Shown: piece by piece, positions 44,070-57,050 of the stretch
Numbering within the stretch: the stretch's first letter is position 1
Layout of the letters: each line of letters opens with the position of its first letter
From: Neoscytalidium dimidiatum
Lineage: Eukaryota > Ascomycota > Dothideomycetes > Botryosphaeriales > Botryosphaeriaceae
NCBI GenBank assembly: GCA_037367355.1
Contig: CM074696.1
Coordinates: 310,001 to 374,000, forward strand
Length of the DNA: 64,000 nt
Direction of reading: 5' to 3'
Position numbers and translations under genes: made by a program
The notes under the pieces: generated by a model
Database searches by the model: none
What the model was told of the DNA's origin: nothing
Seen by the model: only the letters and a program-made list of their open reading frames with translations

Positions 44070-47000
44070 TCTTCGGAGTTTACGTTATAGGAGGATATTC
44101 TAGATTTAGGCGGTTAGAGTTTCGTCGGTAGTATTTATAGATAAGTTCCTCGTAGTTAAGGTAAGAAATTAGTTCCTATAAGAGTTTCTACGAGTTTTCG
44201 ACGGAATCTGCTTCTTCCTATTTAATAAGGTACTTAAATTAACTATCGATCTAGTCTCTATCTAGGATTTTCTCTATATTCTATTCTTTATCGGCGTTAT
44301 TAAGGTATATTTTAAGTTCTAAGTTAGGTTCGGCGTTACTATATACGGGTTCGAGTAAAGAGATATAAAAAACTAGATATATATCTACTTATTCTAGTAA
44401 CCTAAGTTTAAAGAAAATAGATAAAAGTTTTTTCTTAATTTAGTAGGGTTCGATTTTCTTATAGTCTAATTTATCGTTTAATCGTATTATTTTAATATTT
44501 TTTCTAAGAAGCTAGACTTTATTCTCCTCCTTTAAGGGCGGCGACGCTTAGCGCTATTTATTATAGTATATAGCTATTCGATATATAGTAAATTTAATAT
44601 CTTAGGCTAGTTTCTAGTATAGTTCGCGTAGCTAGTCTACTCTAAGTATAGCTTTTTAGGCGAGTACTTCGTAGATCTAAGATTCTCCGAAGATAGTAGG
44701 GTCGAATTCGTAGTTAGCGTAGAAGGGCGTAGTTTATATAGCTTTCGTTAATATACTATTATACGCGTATTAGGCTAATAGTAGGAGTTCGATTTAGTTA
44801 TTTTATTTATAGTTTAGATAGAATCTTAGATACTATTCTAGCGTCTAGTTAGTTCGTTTCGTTTATTCGTTAGTTTATAGATATACTATTATTAATATCT
44901 TATATTTAGTTCTTAATTTATAGACTAGGGTTTACTAGAACTTAGCTCTAAATTATAGATCTTAGTTTATAATTAGTTTCTTAGGTATTCCGTAGTAGGC
45001 GAAGATATATCTAAGAAAGAGATAGATATAGCCTTCCGCTCCGATTTTCTTATTATAAGGGACGAAGTATACCTATTTTATTAGACGATTAACGATAACT
45101 AGAATAGCGTTATATCGTATTTTAGTTATAGGGTCTACTAAGGCTAGTAGATTAGTAATAAAGTCTATTATAATTAATTTCTAGAATTTAGTTAGTATTA
45201 TAATAAGCTATAGTTATCTATATAGTATATATCGCGCTATTTTATTCTTTACGTATTCGTTATATTCTTAGATAACTTTCTCTACTATTTTCCTTATTCG
45301 GGGAAAGTAGAAGTATCTTATAAGCCGTTTTAAGGTTCTTATTATTCCTAGATATTCGTAGACTACGAATTTATAGTATTTCTTTATTAGCCGTTTACGT
45401 AGAGGTATAGGTACGTAGATTTTTCCGCGAAATAGTATATTACCTCTATAGTCTTAGACTAAGTCGGGGTCGTTATATTTAGAGGTATCTATTCGTTAAA
45501 GTAGTTCTTAGAATAGCGGATTATTATTATATTTTCCTTAGATAATTTATTTCTAAGTAGCGATATTATTTTCTTCTCTATTTACTATTTCTTTCGTAGT
45601 TTCTTTAGGTATTAGTATAAGTTCTTTATTCTATAGTTCTTCTTTATTCTTAGATTTCTATTCGAGTATTAGGCCTCTTAGAGGCTCGTCGTTATCTATA
45701 GAATTTCTTAGTCTTATAATAGGTACTAGTATTCGTTCCTCCTAGAGTAGATTAGATTCCTCGATAACTTAGAGGCGGTTAGAATTTAATATACTATCGT
45801 TATTCTATTATAGTACTACTAGTAATAGTTCTAGCTTTCCTTCTATATAGTTAGCTTTATAGCTAAGTATATTAGCCTTACCGTTTTCCTCTCTCTTACG
45901 ATAGTAGATTTTAAAGTAGAAGGGGGCTAGTTATTCGACCTATCGTACTTATCTTCTATTTAGTATCTTAGTAGTTATAAAGTATTCTAGGTTCTTATAG
46001 TTTAAGTATATCGTAATTTCGTAGTTAGCTTCTTTAAGATAGTATCGCTATTTCTTAAACGCTATAACGATTATAAGTAGTTCTTTATTATATATTTTGT
46101 AATTAAGTTCGGCGGGTAATATTTTATAAGAGTAATATATAATAGAGTATAGTCTTTTCTTATCGTCTAGCTAGCTAAGAGTAGCGCCGATAGCGTAGTC
46201 GAATACGTTAGTTTTAAAGTAGAGTAGTTTATCGAGATTAAATATAATTAATACCGATACTTCTATAAAGACCCTTTTAAGTTAATTAAACGCCTCTTAC
46301 TAGGATTCTTTCTAGGCGAAAAGAGTATTCTTTCGAGTAAGTTAGATTAAGGGTTCGGCTATATATAAGTATCGTTCGATAAATCGTTAGTAGAAGTTAG
46401 TAAATCCTAAAAAGACTTATACTTTTTTAATATTTTTTAGTTCTAGCTACTTTAAAATATCTTCTATCTTCTTTAGGTCTATAACTACTTTTTCTAGTTC
46501 GATAATAAAGCTTAGAAATTCTACTCTTTAGATATAGAAGGTATATTTTTCTAGTTTAATAGAGAGGTTATATTCGAGTAGTTTCTAGAAGACTTTAGAT
46601 ATATATTCTTTATATTTCTTAAGAGTTTCTAAGTATATTAGAATATCGTTAAGGTAGGCTATATAGAATTAGTCTAGATATTTCTATAGAACGTAATTAA
46701 CGAGGGCTTAGAATATAGTAGAAGCGTTAGTAAGTCTAAAAGATATTACTAAGTACTTATATAAACCGTATTAAGTTCTAAATATAGTTTTCTATTTATA
46801 TCCCTCCTTAATTTGGATAAGGTAGTACTTATCCTATAGGTCTAACTTAATAAAGAATCGTACTCTAGAGAGGCGATCCCTTAGTTCGTCGATATAAAGT
46901 AGAGAGTAGCGGTCTTTAATAGTTATATCGTTTAGAGATCTATAATCTATATAGAGGCGTAATTTACCTCTAGACTTCGATATAAAAAGAACGGGAAATC

Positions 47001-49165
47001 CTACTAAGAATTAAGAGGGTTAAATATATTCTTTCTTTAGTAATAAGTCTAAGTATTCTCTTATTACTTATAACTTCTTTTCCGATATTAGATATAAGGG
47101 TCTAAATCGGGGTTTAGTACCTAGTTTTAAGTTAATCTCGTAGTCTTATAGTCTATATTTCGATAGTACGTCTTTAATTTTCTCTTTAAAAATTTTCTTA
47201 AACTAATAGTATTTCTTAGAAACGCTATTAAAGTATTATTCGTATATCCTAGTAGGATTATCTTCTTCTATAGATATTAGATAGTTTAGTTTTTCTCGTC
47301 TAGTAGTACTAATCTATCGGGTTCTTTCTTTATTTATAGTAGTAGGGCGATACTATATTATTTTAATTATCTACCTCTTCTTTCGAGTCCTTTTTAGCGC
47401 CGCTTTTAAAATTAGACTTATATAGGTAATTAGTTCGGCTATAGTACGTAGTTTTTATCCTAGTTCTTAGTTTCGTTCTCTAGACTTAAGAGTAATTCCT
47501 CTATTATTCTAATTATATTATACTTTCTATTTCTTCTACTAAGAAATACTAAGAATAATATTATACTTAGAAATCTTAGTAACGTCTAGATAGATACGTT
47601 CTCTATAGTTTTTATATTCGAGGGTTAGTTTCGGGGTTTTAATAATTATCTTTCTATCTCTAAAGAAGCTAGGAGATCTATTAATAGTTCTTAGCTAATA
47701 TAGTTAGTTCTTTTCTCTAGATCTAAGGTTAGCTTTTTCTATAAATTAGTTTAAGATATAATTCCCTTAGAATACGGAGTTAATAAGAGTAAGCGCTCGG
47801 CGTCTATTAATTTTTATTACGATAACCTAGTAGTTCCCGTATTCTATAGAATCCCCCTCGCTTTCTAGTAGATATTCTATAGTTTTTCTAATCGATACTA
47901 CTATAGTTCTATAGAATAGAAGACTTACCTACTATAGTCCTAGTTTAGTAGACGTTTCTAGTTTTTTAGATAGTATCTACTAATATTTTTAGCCTTCTAG
48001 TAAATAGAGTAGGCCTTAATACTATAAGTAGACTAGTAGAGAATATTATAGTTAGAAGTCTTAGATCGTCCTTTAGTAGCTAAAGTAGTTTTCTTATCGT
48101 TAGTCCGCTAGTTACTAGTTTATTTATCTAAGTAGTTTCTACTAATATATCTATACTTTCTATAATAGAAGTAAAGACTCTTTTCGCGTTATCGCTATTC
48201 TTTCTTCGGCGCTAGCCGAGAGTTTCGTTATTAATTAGTATCTAAGTCTATAGAGTTCCCTAGAAGTAGATTATTTCGGGGTTACGCGGTATTAGTCGAG
48301 TATTAGGTTTAGCCTATTTTTTATTTAAAGTTAAATAGTTATTAGTCGACTCGAATAGCTATATTAATAGTCTCGCTAAGGTCTTTAGGCAATTCTATAT
48401 AGGCGAATTTAGTCTTTATATTATACTTTAGTCCTTTATAAAAGATATATTTAAGAGATTAGTCGTTCTAATTAAGGTAGAAGGCGAGTATACGAAATTC
48501 TATAACGTATTTCGAGACTAATCGAGTTTATTAGAGGTCCTAAATTTAAAGAACGGTCTTCTACTTCTTATTTTTACTACTAAAGACTTATCTAATTACG
48601 TTAGTAAAGCGATTATAATTAGCGAATAGGCTACTAGTTTCCGTATATAGAATAGCCGAGCGGAAGTTCTTTTAATAGAGTTCGAACTATCGTACTACGT
48701 TACCTTAAAGATAGATTTCTATAAAGCGGACCCTTTCCTCGTCGTTCTTAAATAATATTTTATAGAACTTAAAGTAATTCTCTAACTAGACTAGAAAATC
48801 GTTAAGCTTACGCCGATTTCTATTATAGGTATTGGGAGTCTTAATCTTTAGCTTAGTATCGTATCAGATTGATTCTAGTAGTACGAAAGTAGCTAGAGTA
48901 GAAGACCGTATAATATAATTAACGATAAAGGCTTATTCTTAAATAAAGTACTCTAGAAGAACTTAACCGTAGTCGTCGCTAGTATCCTCTAGTACTCTAG
49001 ATTCGTTAATTACTCGACTTAAGAAGACTATACCCGAAAAATAGACTTTCGAAATAAGTAATCTTATATTAAGGGCTAGGTTTCTAGAGATTAAGAAATA
49101 GATTAACTAAAGCTAATCCTCCTCCGTTAAAAGGTTATTTCTAATTTTAGTCTAGAATATTATAG
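44070..49165 (-). pseudogene. gag-pol of copy D, RIP-inactivated
   Basis: Collinear with the A gag-pol: integrase near 45060-45300, RNase H and reverse transcriptase near 46050-47000, gag near 48200-49165. Stops are at former Trp and Gln codons. Confidence 0.85.
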
Positions 49166-49219
49166 TTAGTAGTTTTTAGAATAAGGTTACCTCTAGTATC
49201 TATAAAAAGATAGTTAAAG

Positions 49220-49603
49220 TATTACGCTAAGACTCTTTCTAGAGGAGTCGAGGCGCGTCGTTAGATAGCTTAGGCTTTCTAGGGCTAATATAGTAGTAGA
49301 TAAGAAAGGTTTATATAATAGTAGAATAGAAATTAATTAATAAGTTAACTATAAGGGTTCTAACTATAATAAATAAATATAGTCTATATATATAGAGTAA
49401 TCGATATAATTAATAGTAATCTATAATATTAACCTACTAATTAGTACTAATTAGTAGTCTAAGCTTTACTAAGCGAGTATATAATAGTCTAGTATATTAA
49501 TATTAGTAGATATTCTATTAAGTTAGACCCCGAGTTAATTACGTAGGCGGTAAGTAGTTATAAGATTTCGTTATCCGCTTTTCTAGGCGACTATACCGTA
49601 ATA
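49220..49603 (-). repeat. 5' LTR of copy D
   Basis: 384 bp; matches 43032-43415. Confidence 0.9.
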
Positions 49604-50147
49604 TAAGTTATAGAAGTAAATAAAGAATTAAATTAAAACTAAATTACTTACTTATAAAACTAATCTAGAAAATAATAGAGCTTATATATATAGCGTAGCT
49701 AGAATTTAAATAAAAGCCTATCTAGCTATAAACGTAAGTCTTATTTTTATCTTAGCGTAGTTAGAATATAAATAGAAGTCTATCTAGCTATAAATATAAA
49801 TCTTAATCTTATCTTATTAAAAGTAGGGCGAAAATACGCTTTTAGAGGTCTATAAATATCTAGATTATCGTATTTATAATTAAGAATTATTAATTAATTC
49901 TTAAGTCTATAGTTTAGCTCTAAGAGATTAGTTTAGATACGTTTATCTAGTCTTAGACGGATCTTTAAGTAGTTTATATATATAATTTAATATATCTATA
50001 GTAGATATATTTAGTAAGAATAGTCTTTAATAAAAGTTACTTAGTAAACGCGCTAGAGTCTTATATAAAAGTCTTATTTAAATTTAAGAGGTCGGTCTCT
50101 AAATAAGTATAAAGTACTTAGAAGAAGAGCCTAGTTTAGACTCTAAG
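49604..50147. repeat. foldback arm segment between D and E, inverted
   Basis: Direct repeat of about 42205-42745. Its ends are TAAGT and CTAAG, reverse complements of the outer flanks of E (ACTTA) and D (CTTAG). Turning this segment round restores a right arm and both 5-bp target duplications. Confidence 0.75.
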
Positions 50148-50531
50148 TATTATAGTATAGTCGCCTAGAAAAGCGGATAATAAAATTCTACAACTACTTA
50201 TTATCTACGTAACTAATTTAGAGTCTAACTTAGTAGAATATCTACTAATACTAATATACTAGACTACTATATACTCGCTTAGTAAAGCTCGAACTACTAA
50301 TTAGTACTAATTAGTAGATTAATATTATAGATTACTACTAATCGTACTGATTACTCTATATATATAGACTATATTTATTTATCGTAGTTAGGACCCTCGT
50401 AGTTAACTTATTAATTAATTTCTATTCTACTATTATATAAACCTCTCCTATCTACTACTATATCGGCTCTAGAAAGCCTAAGCTACCTAACGACGCGCCT
50501 CGACTTCCCTAGAAAGAATTTTAGCGTAATA
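50148..50531 (+). repeat. 5' LTR of copy E
   Basis: 384 bp, TATTATAGTATAGTCGCC start, GCGTAATA end. Confidence 0.9.
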
Positions 50532-50584
50532 CTTTAACTATCTTTTTATAGATACCGGAGGTAATTCTACCCTAAAAACTACTA

Positions 50585-53500
50585 ACTATAATATTCTAGA
50601 CCGAAATTAGAAATAATCTCTCGATAGAGAAGAATTAGCTTTAGTTAATCTATCCCTTAATTCCTAGAAATCTAGCCCTTAATATAAGACTACTTATTTT
50701 AGAAGTCTATTCTTTAGATATAGCCTTCTTAAGTTAAGTAATTAATAGATCTAGAGTACTAGAGAACGCTAGCGACGACTACGGTTAAGTTCTTCTAGAG
50801 TACTTTATTCGAGAATAAGTCTTTACCGTTAACCGTATTATATAGCCTTCTACTCTAGCTACCTCTATACTACTAAAATCGATCTAATACGATACTAAGC
50901 TAAAGATTAAGACTCCTAATATCTATAATAGAAATTAGCGTAAGCTTAATAATTTTCTAGTCTAGTTAAAGAACTACTTTAAGTTCTATAAAATATTATT
51001 TAAGGACGACGAGAAAAGAGTCCGCTTTATAGAAATCTACCTCCGAGATAACGTAGTACGATAGTTTAAATTCTATTAAAAGAACTTCCGCTTAGCTATC
51101 TTACGTACGGAAACTAGTAGCCTATTCGCTAACTATAATCGCTTTACTAACGTAATTAGATAAGCCTTTAGTAGTAAAAATAAGAAGTAGAAGGCCGCTC
51201 TTCGAATTTAGAACCTCTAATAAACTTAATTAGTCTTAAAATACGTTACGGAATTTTATATACTCGCCTTCTATCTTAATTAGAACGACTAATCCCTTAA
51301 ATATATCTTTTATAAAGGATTAAAGTATAATATAAAGGCTAAATTCGCTCGTATAAGATTATTTAAGAACCTTAGCGAGACTATTAATACGGCTATCTAA
51401 GTCGACTAATAACTATTTAACTTTAGATAAGAAATAGACTAAACCCGATACTCGGCTAATACCGCGTAATCCTAAAATAATCTATTTCTAGAGAACTTTA
51501 TAGACTTAGATACTAACTAACGACGAAATCTTTAGCTAGCGCCGAAGAAAGAATAGCGATAACGCGAAAAGAGTCTTTACTTCTACTATAAAAAGTACGG
51601 ATATATTAGTAGAAATTATCTAGATAAATAAACTAGTAACTAGCGGACTAACGATAAGAAAACTATCTTAGCTACTAAAGAATAGTCTAAGACTTCTAAC
51701 TATAATATCCTCTACTAGTCTACTTATAGTATCGAAGCCTACTCTATTTACTAGAAGGCTAAGAATATTAGCGGATACTATCTAAAAAACTAGAAACGCC
51801 TACTAAACTAGAGCTATAGTAGGCGAGCCTTCTATTCTATAGAACTATAGTAGTATTAACTAGAAAAACTATAGGATATCTACTAGAAAGCGAGGGGGAT
51901 TCCGTAGAATACGAGAACTACTAGGTTATCGTAATAAAAATTAATAGATACCGAGCGCTTACTCTTATTAACTTCGTATTCTAAGGGAATTATATCTTAA
52001 ATCGATTCGTAGAAAAAGCTAATCTTAAATCTAGAGAAAAGGACTAACTATATTAGCTAAGAACTATTAATAGATTCTCTAGCTCTTTTAGAGATAGAAA
52101 GATAATTATTAAAACCCCGAAACTAACTCTTAAATATAAAAACTATAGAGAACGTATCTATCTAGACGTTACTAAGATTCTTAAATACGATATTATTCTT
52201 AGTATCCCTTAGTAGAAGAAATAGAAAGTATAATACGATTAGAATAATAAAGGAATTACTCTTAAGTCTAGAGAACGAAACTAAAAGCTAAGATAGAAAC
52301 TACGTACTATAGCTAAACTAATTATCTACGTAAGCCTAATTTTAAAAGCGGCGCTAGAAAGAACTTAAAAGAAAGAGTAGATAATTAGAATAATATAGTA
52401 TCGCCCTACTACTATAAATAAAGAAAGAACCTAATAGATTAGTACTACTAGACGAGAAAAACTAAACTATCTAATATCTATAGAAGAAGATAATCCTACT
52501 AGGATATACGAATAATACTTTAATAGCGTTTCTAAGAAATACTATTAGTTTAAGAAAATTTTTAAAGAGAAAATTAAAGACGTACTATCGAAATATAGAC
52601 TATAAGACTACGAGATTAACTTAAAACTAGGTACTAAACCCCGATTTAGACCCTTATATCTAATATCGGAAAAGAAGTTATAAGTAATAAGAGAATACTT
52701 AGACTTATTACTAAAGAAAGAATATATTTAACCCTCTTAATTCTTAGTAGGATTTCCCGTTCTTTTTATATCGAAGTCTAGAGGTAAATTACGCCTCTAT
52801 ATAGATTATAGATCTCTAAACGATATAACTATTAAAGACCGCTACTCTTTTTATATCGACGAACTAAGGGATCGCCTCTCTAGAGTACGATTCTTTATTA
52901 AGTTAGACCTATAGGATAAGTACTACCTTATCCGAATTAAGGAGGGATATAAATAGAAAACTATATTTAGAACTTAATACGGTTTATATAAGTACTTAGT
53001 AATATCTTTTAGACTTACTAACGCTTCTACTATATTCTAAGCCCTCGTTAATTACGTTCTATAGAAATATCTAGACTAATTCTATATAGCCTACCTTAAC
53101 GATATTCTAATATACTTAGAAACTCTTAAGAAATATAAAGAATATATATCTAAAGTCTTCTAGAAACTACTCGAATATAACCTCTCTATTAAACTAGAAA
53201 AATATACCTTCTATATCTAAAGAGTAGAATTTCTAAGCTTTATTATCGAACTAGAAAAAGTAGTTATAGACCTAAAGAAGATAGAAGATATTTTAAAGTA
53301 GCTAGAACTAAAAAATATTAAAAAAGTATAAGTCTTTTTAGGATTTACTAACTTCTACTAACGATTTATCGAACGATACTTATATATAGCCGAACTCTTA
53401 ATCCGACTTATCCGAAAGAATACCCTCTTCGCCTAGAAAGAACCCTAGTAAGAGGCGTTTAATTAACTTAAAAGAGTCTTTATAGAAGTACTAGTATTAA

Positions 53501-55660
53501 TTATATTTAATCCCGATAAACTACTCTATCTTAAAACTAACGTATCTAACTACGCTATCGGCGCTATTCTTAGCTAGCTAGATGATAAGAGAAGACTATA
53601 CTCTATTACGTATTACTCTCGTAAAATATTACCCGCTAAACTTAATTACGAAATATACGATAAAGAACTACTTACGATCGTTATAGCGTTTAAGAAATAG
53701 CGATACTATCTTAAAGAAGCTAACTATAAAATTATAATATACTCGAACTATAAGAACCTAGAATACTTTATAACTACTAAGATACTAAATAGAAGATAAG
53801 TACGATAGGCCGAATAATTAGCCTCCTTCTACTTTAAAATCTACTATCGTAAGAGAGAGAAAAATAGTAAGGCTAACGTACTTAGCCGTAGAGCCAACTA
53901 TATAGAAGGAAAGCTAGAACTATTACTAGTAGTATTACGATAGAATAACGACGATACGTTAGATTCTAACCGCCTCTAAGTTATCGAGGAATTTAACCTA
54001 CTCTAGGAGAAACGAATACTAGTATTTATCGTAAGACTAGAAAACCCTATAGATAACGACGAGCCTCTAAGAGGCCTAATACCCGAATAGAAACCTAAGA
54101 ATAAAGAAAAACTATAGGATAAGGAACTTATACTAATATCTAAAGAAACCGCGAAAGAAGTAATAAATAGAGAAGAAGATAATACCGCTACTTAAGAATA
54201 AATTATCTAAGGAAAATATAATAATAATCCGCTATCTTAAGAACTACTTTAACGAATAGATATCCTTAAATATAACGACCCCGATCTAGTCTAAGACTAT
54301 AGAGGTAATATACTATTTCGCGGAAAAATCTACGTATCTATACCTCTACGTAAACGGCTAATAAAGAAATACTACGAATTCGTAGTCTATAAATATCTAG
54401 AAATAATAAGAACCTTAGAATAGCTTATAAGATACTTCTACTTTCCCTAAATAAGAAAAATAGTAGAGAAAGTTATCTAAGAATATAACGAATACGTAAA
54501 GAATAAAATAGCGCGATATATACTATATAGATAACTATAGCTTATTATAATACTAACTAAATTCTAGAAATTAGTTATAATAGACTTTATTACCGATCTA
54601 CTAGCCTTAGTAGACCCCGTAACTAAAATACGATATAACGCTATCTTAGTTATCGTCGATCGTCTAATAAAATAGGTATACTTCGTCCCTTATAATAAGA
54701 AAATCGAAGCGGAAGGCTATATCTATCTCTTTCTTAGATATATCTTCGCCTACTATAAAATATCTAAGAAACTAATTACGAATTAAGACCTACGATTTAG
54801 AGCTAAGTTTTAGTAAATCCTAGTCTATAAGTTAGAAACTAAATATAAGATATTAATAACGGTATACCTATAAACTAACGAATAAATAAAACGAACTAAC
54901 TAGACGCTAGAATAGTATCTAAGATTCTATCTAAACTATAGATAAAATAACTAAGTTAAACTTCTACTATTAGCCTAATACGCGTATAATAGTATATTAA
55001 CGGAAGCTATATAAACTACACCCTTCTACGCTAACTACGAATTTAACCCTACTATCTTTAGAAAACTTTAGATCTACGAAGTACTCGCCTAAAAAGCTAT
55101 ACTTAGAGTAGACTAGCTACGCGAACTATATTAAGAACTAGTCTAAGATATTAAATTTACTATATACCGAATAGCTATATACTATAATAAACGGCGCTAG
55201 ACGTCGCCGCCTCTAAAGAAGGAAGATAAAGTCTAGCTTTTTAGAAAAAATATTAAAATAATACGATTAAACGATAAATTAGACTATAAGAAAATTAGAT
55301 CCTACTAAATTAAGAAAAAACTTTTACTTATTTTCTTTAAACTTAGGTTACTAGAATAAGTAGATATATATCTAGTTTTTTATATCTCTTTACTCGAACC
55401 CGTATATAGTAACGCCGAACCTAATCTAGAACTTAAAATATATCTCGATAACGTTAATAAAGAATAGAACGTAAAGAAAATCCTAGATAGAGACTAGATC
55501 GACGGTTAATTTAAGTATCTTATTAAATAGAAAGAAGTAGATTTCGCTAGAAACCCGTAGAAACCCTTATAGAAACTAATCTCTTATCTTAACTACGAGG
55601 AACTTATCTATAAATACTACCGACGAAATTCTAACCGCCTAAACCTAGAATATCCTCCTA
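50585..55660 (+). pseudogene. gag-pol of copy E, RIP-inactivated
   Basis: Gag at about 50590-51600 with the CCHC region mutated. Reverse transcriptase at about 52790-53410 ([28 protein letters not shown], in which the catalytic Asp pair became Asn-Asp). RNase H at about 53515 (TNVSNYAIGAILS). Integrase at about 54420-55000. Chromodomain at about 55498-55620. There are numerous TAG/TAA. Confidence 0.85.
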
Positions 55661-56239
55661 TAATATAAATCTTAGAGAAGGCGTTAAGAATATCTAAAAC
55701 TAGTCTACTAGTACCTTTTAAGAAACTAGCCCGTTAAAACTCGCTACGTTACTACTACTTAAACTAGATAATAAGAACCTCTAAGCCGCCCGTATCTTTT
55801 ACGTCTTCTTAGTCTTAATAGCCGCTAACTCCCGCTTAAATAACTTCTAACTTCGAAAATCTAGAAAGAAAAGTATTTATAATAGGCGGATTATCTTAAA
55901 CTAAGAAGTAGCGGTATAACGAACTAAACGTTAAGCCTCCTCTTATAATCGCTAAATCTCGGCCTTATCTCTTTCGATCTCGCGCTAGGTCTACTTAATC
56001 TAAGCCCGTACCCGGTCCCGTTATTAATCTATACGACGAAACTTAATAGGGGAAGCTATATTAGAAGAAAAGGAATAAAGATAGCCTCGCTTAGTATACT
56101 TATAATACCTCTTAGAATTCGGCGATATAAGATAACGAAGATAAGATCTCTCTATATAAAAAGAATAACGTCTAGAAGCGTTAGTATCGTTACGAAGAAT
56201 ACGAGCGAGAAGCGCGTATTAACGAGCGGAACTAGATAT
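55660..56239 (-). pseudogene. antisense Cys-cluster gene in copy E, RIPped
   Basis: Same gene as in A and D; ATA at 56239 replaces ATG and continues SSSARxxA-like. At the first frame-breaking site of A it has the same length as D. Confidence 0.5.
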
Positions 56240-56332
56240 AATAGTAAGAAATAACCTTAAGGAAACTAAGAAGAAAGCTTAATTATCTTTATACTCGACC
56301 TTCGGGCCGAAGATTATCTAGAGGGGGGATAG

Positions 56333-56716
56333 TATTACAGTATAGTCGCCTAGAAAAGCGGATAATAAAATCCTACGACTACTTACCGCCTACGTAACTA
56401 ACTCGAAGCCTAACTCGGTAGAATACCTACCGATACTAATATACTAGACTACTATATACTTACTTAGTAAAGCTCGAACTACTAATTAGTACTAATTAGT
56501 AGGTTAATATTATAGATTACTACTAATCGTATCGATTACTCTATATATATAGACTATACTTATTTATCGTAGTTAGGACTCTCGTAGTTAACTTATTAAT
56601 TAATTCCTACCCTACTATTATATAAACCTCTCCTACCTACTACTATATTAGCTTTAGAAAGCCTAAGCTATTTAACGACGCGTCTCGACTCCCTTAGAAA
56701 GAGTCTTAGCGTAATA
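56333..56716 (+). repeat. 3' LTR of copy E
   Basis: 384 bp, preceded by polypurine tract AGAGGGGGGATAG. Confidence 0.9.
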
Positions 56717-57050
56717 ACTTAACTCTTTTTTAAGCTAAAGCTCTTAATTCTAAACTCGTTTCTAAGATTTTTTATCTATAGAGCTCTTAGCTTAACTAAG
56801 CTAGGTAATAAGAACCTTAATAAGATCTAAGCGTCTTCGTCTAATCTTCGTTTATAATATATAGCTATAACGTTTATATATTTCTAGGGTTTATAATACT
56901 TATATAGTAAATTATATATTTAACTTTAAAGAACTATAATAGTATTTTAAATCTATTAGATAATAATTTTTTCTTATATTAGCTCGCCTTTATATCGCTG
57001 TCTATAACTATAATATATTAATATATTACTATAGAGCTTAACTAGGCTTA
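56717..57050. repeat. outer end of the foldback right arm, then RIPped remnant
   Basis: 56717-56850 is the reverse complement of about 42075-42210. A stretch at about 56865-56905 read on the minus strand resembles the first about 40 bp of the family C LTR. The RIP block ends at about 57050. Confidence 0.6.

Larger units (their letters stand above)
43032..49603 (-). mobile_element. copy D: RIPped chromovirus of family A, 6572 bp
   Basis: Same orientation and order as copy A, with 384-bp LTRs at 43032-43415 and 49220-49603 (TATTACG...CGTAATA). The internal part aligns base for base with A apart from CA/TG to TA changes and the bases A lacks. Flanks are CTTAG (left) and TAAGT (right), not a direct duplication; they pair with the flanks of copy E. 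Confidence 0.92.
50148..56716 (+). mobile_element. copy E: RIPped chromovirus of family A, 6569 bp
   Basis: Opposite orientation to D, with 384-bp LTRs at 50148-50531 and 56333-56716. Flanks are CTAAG (left) and ACTTA (right). Confidence 0.92.
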
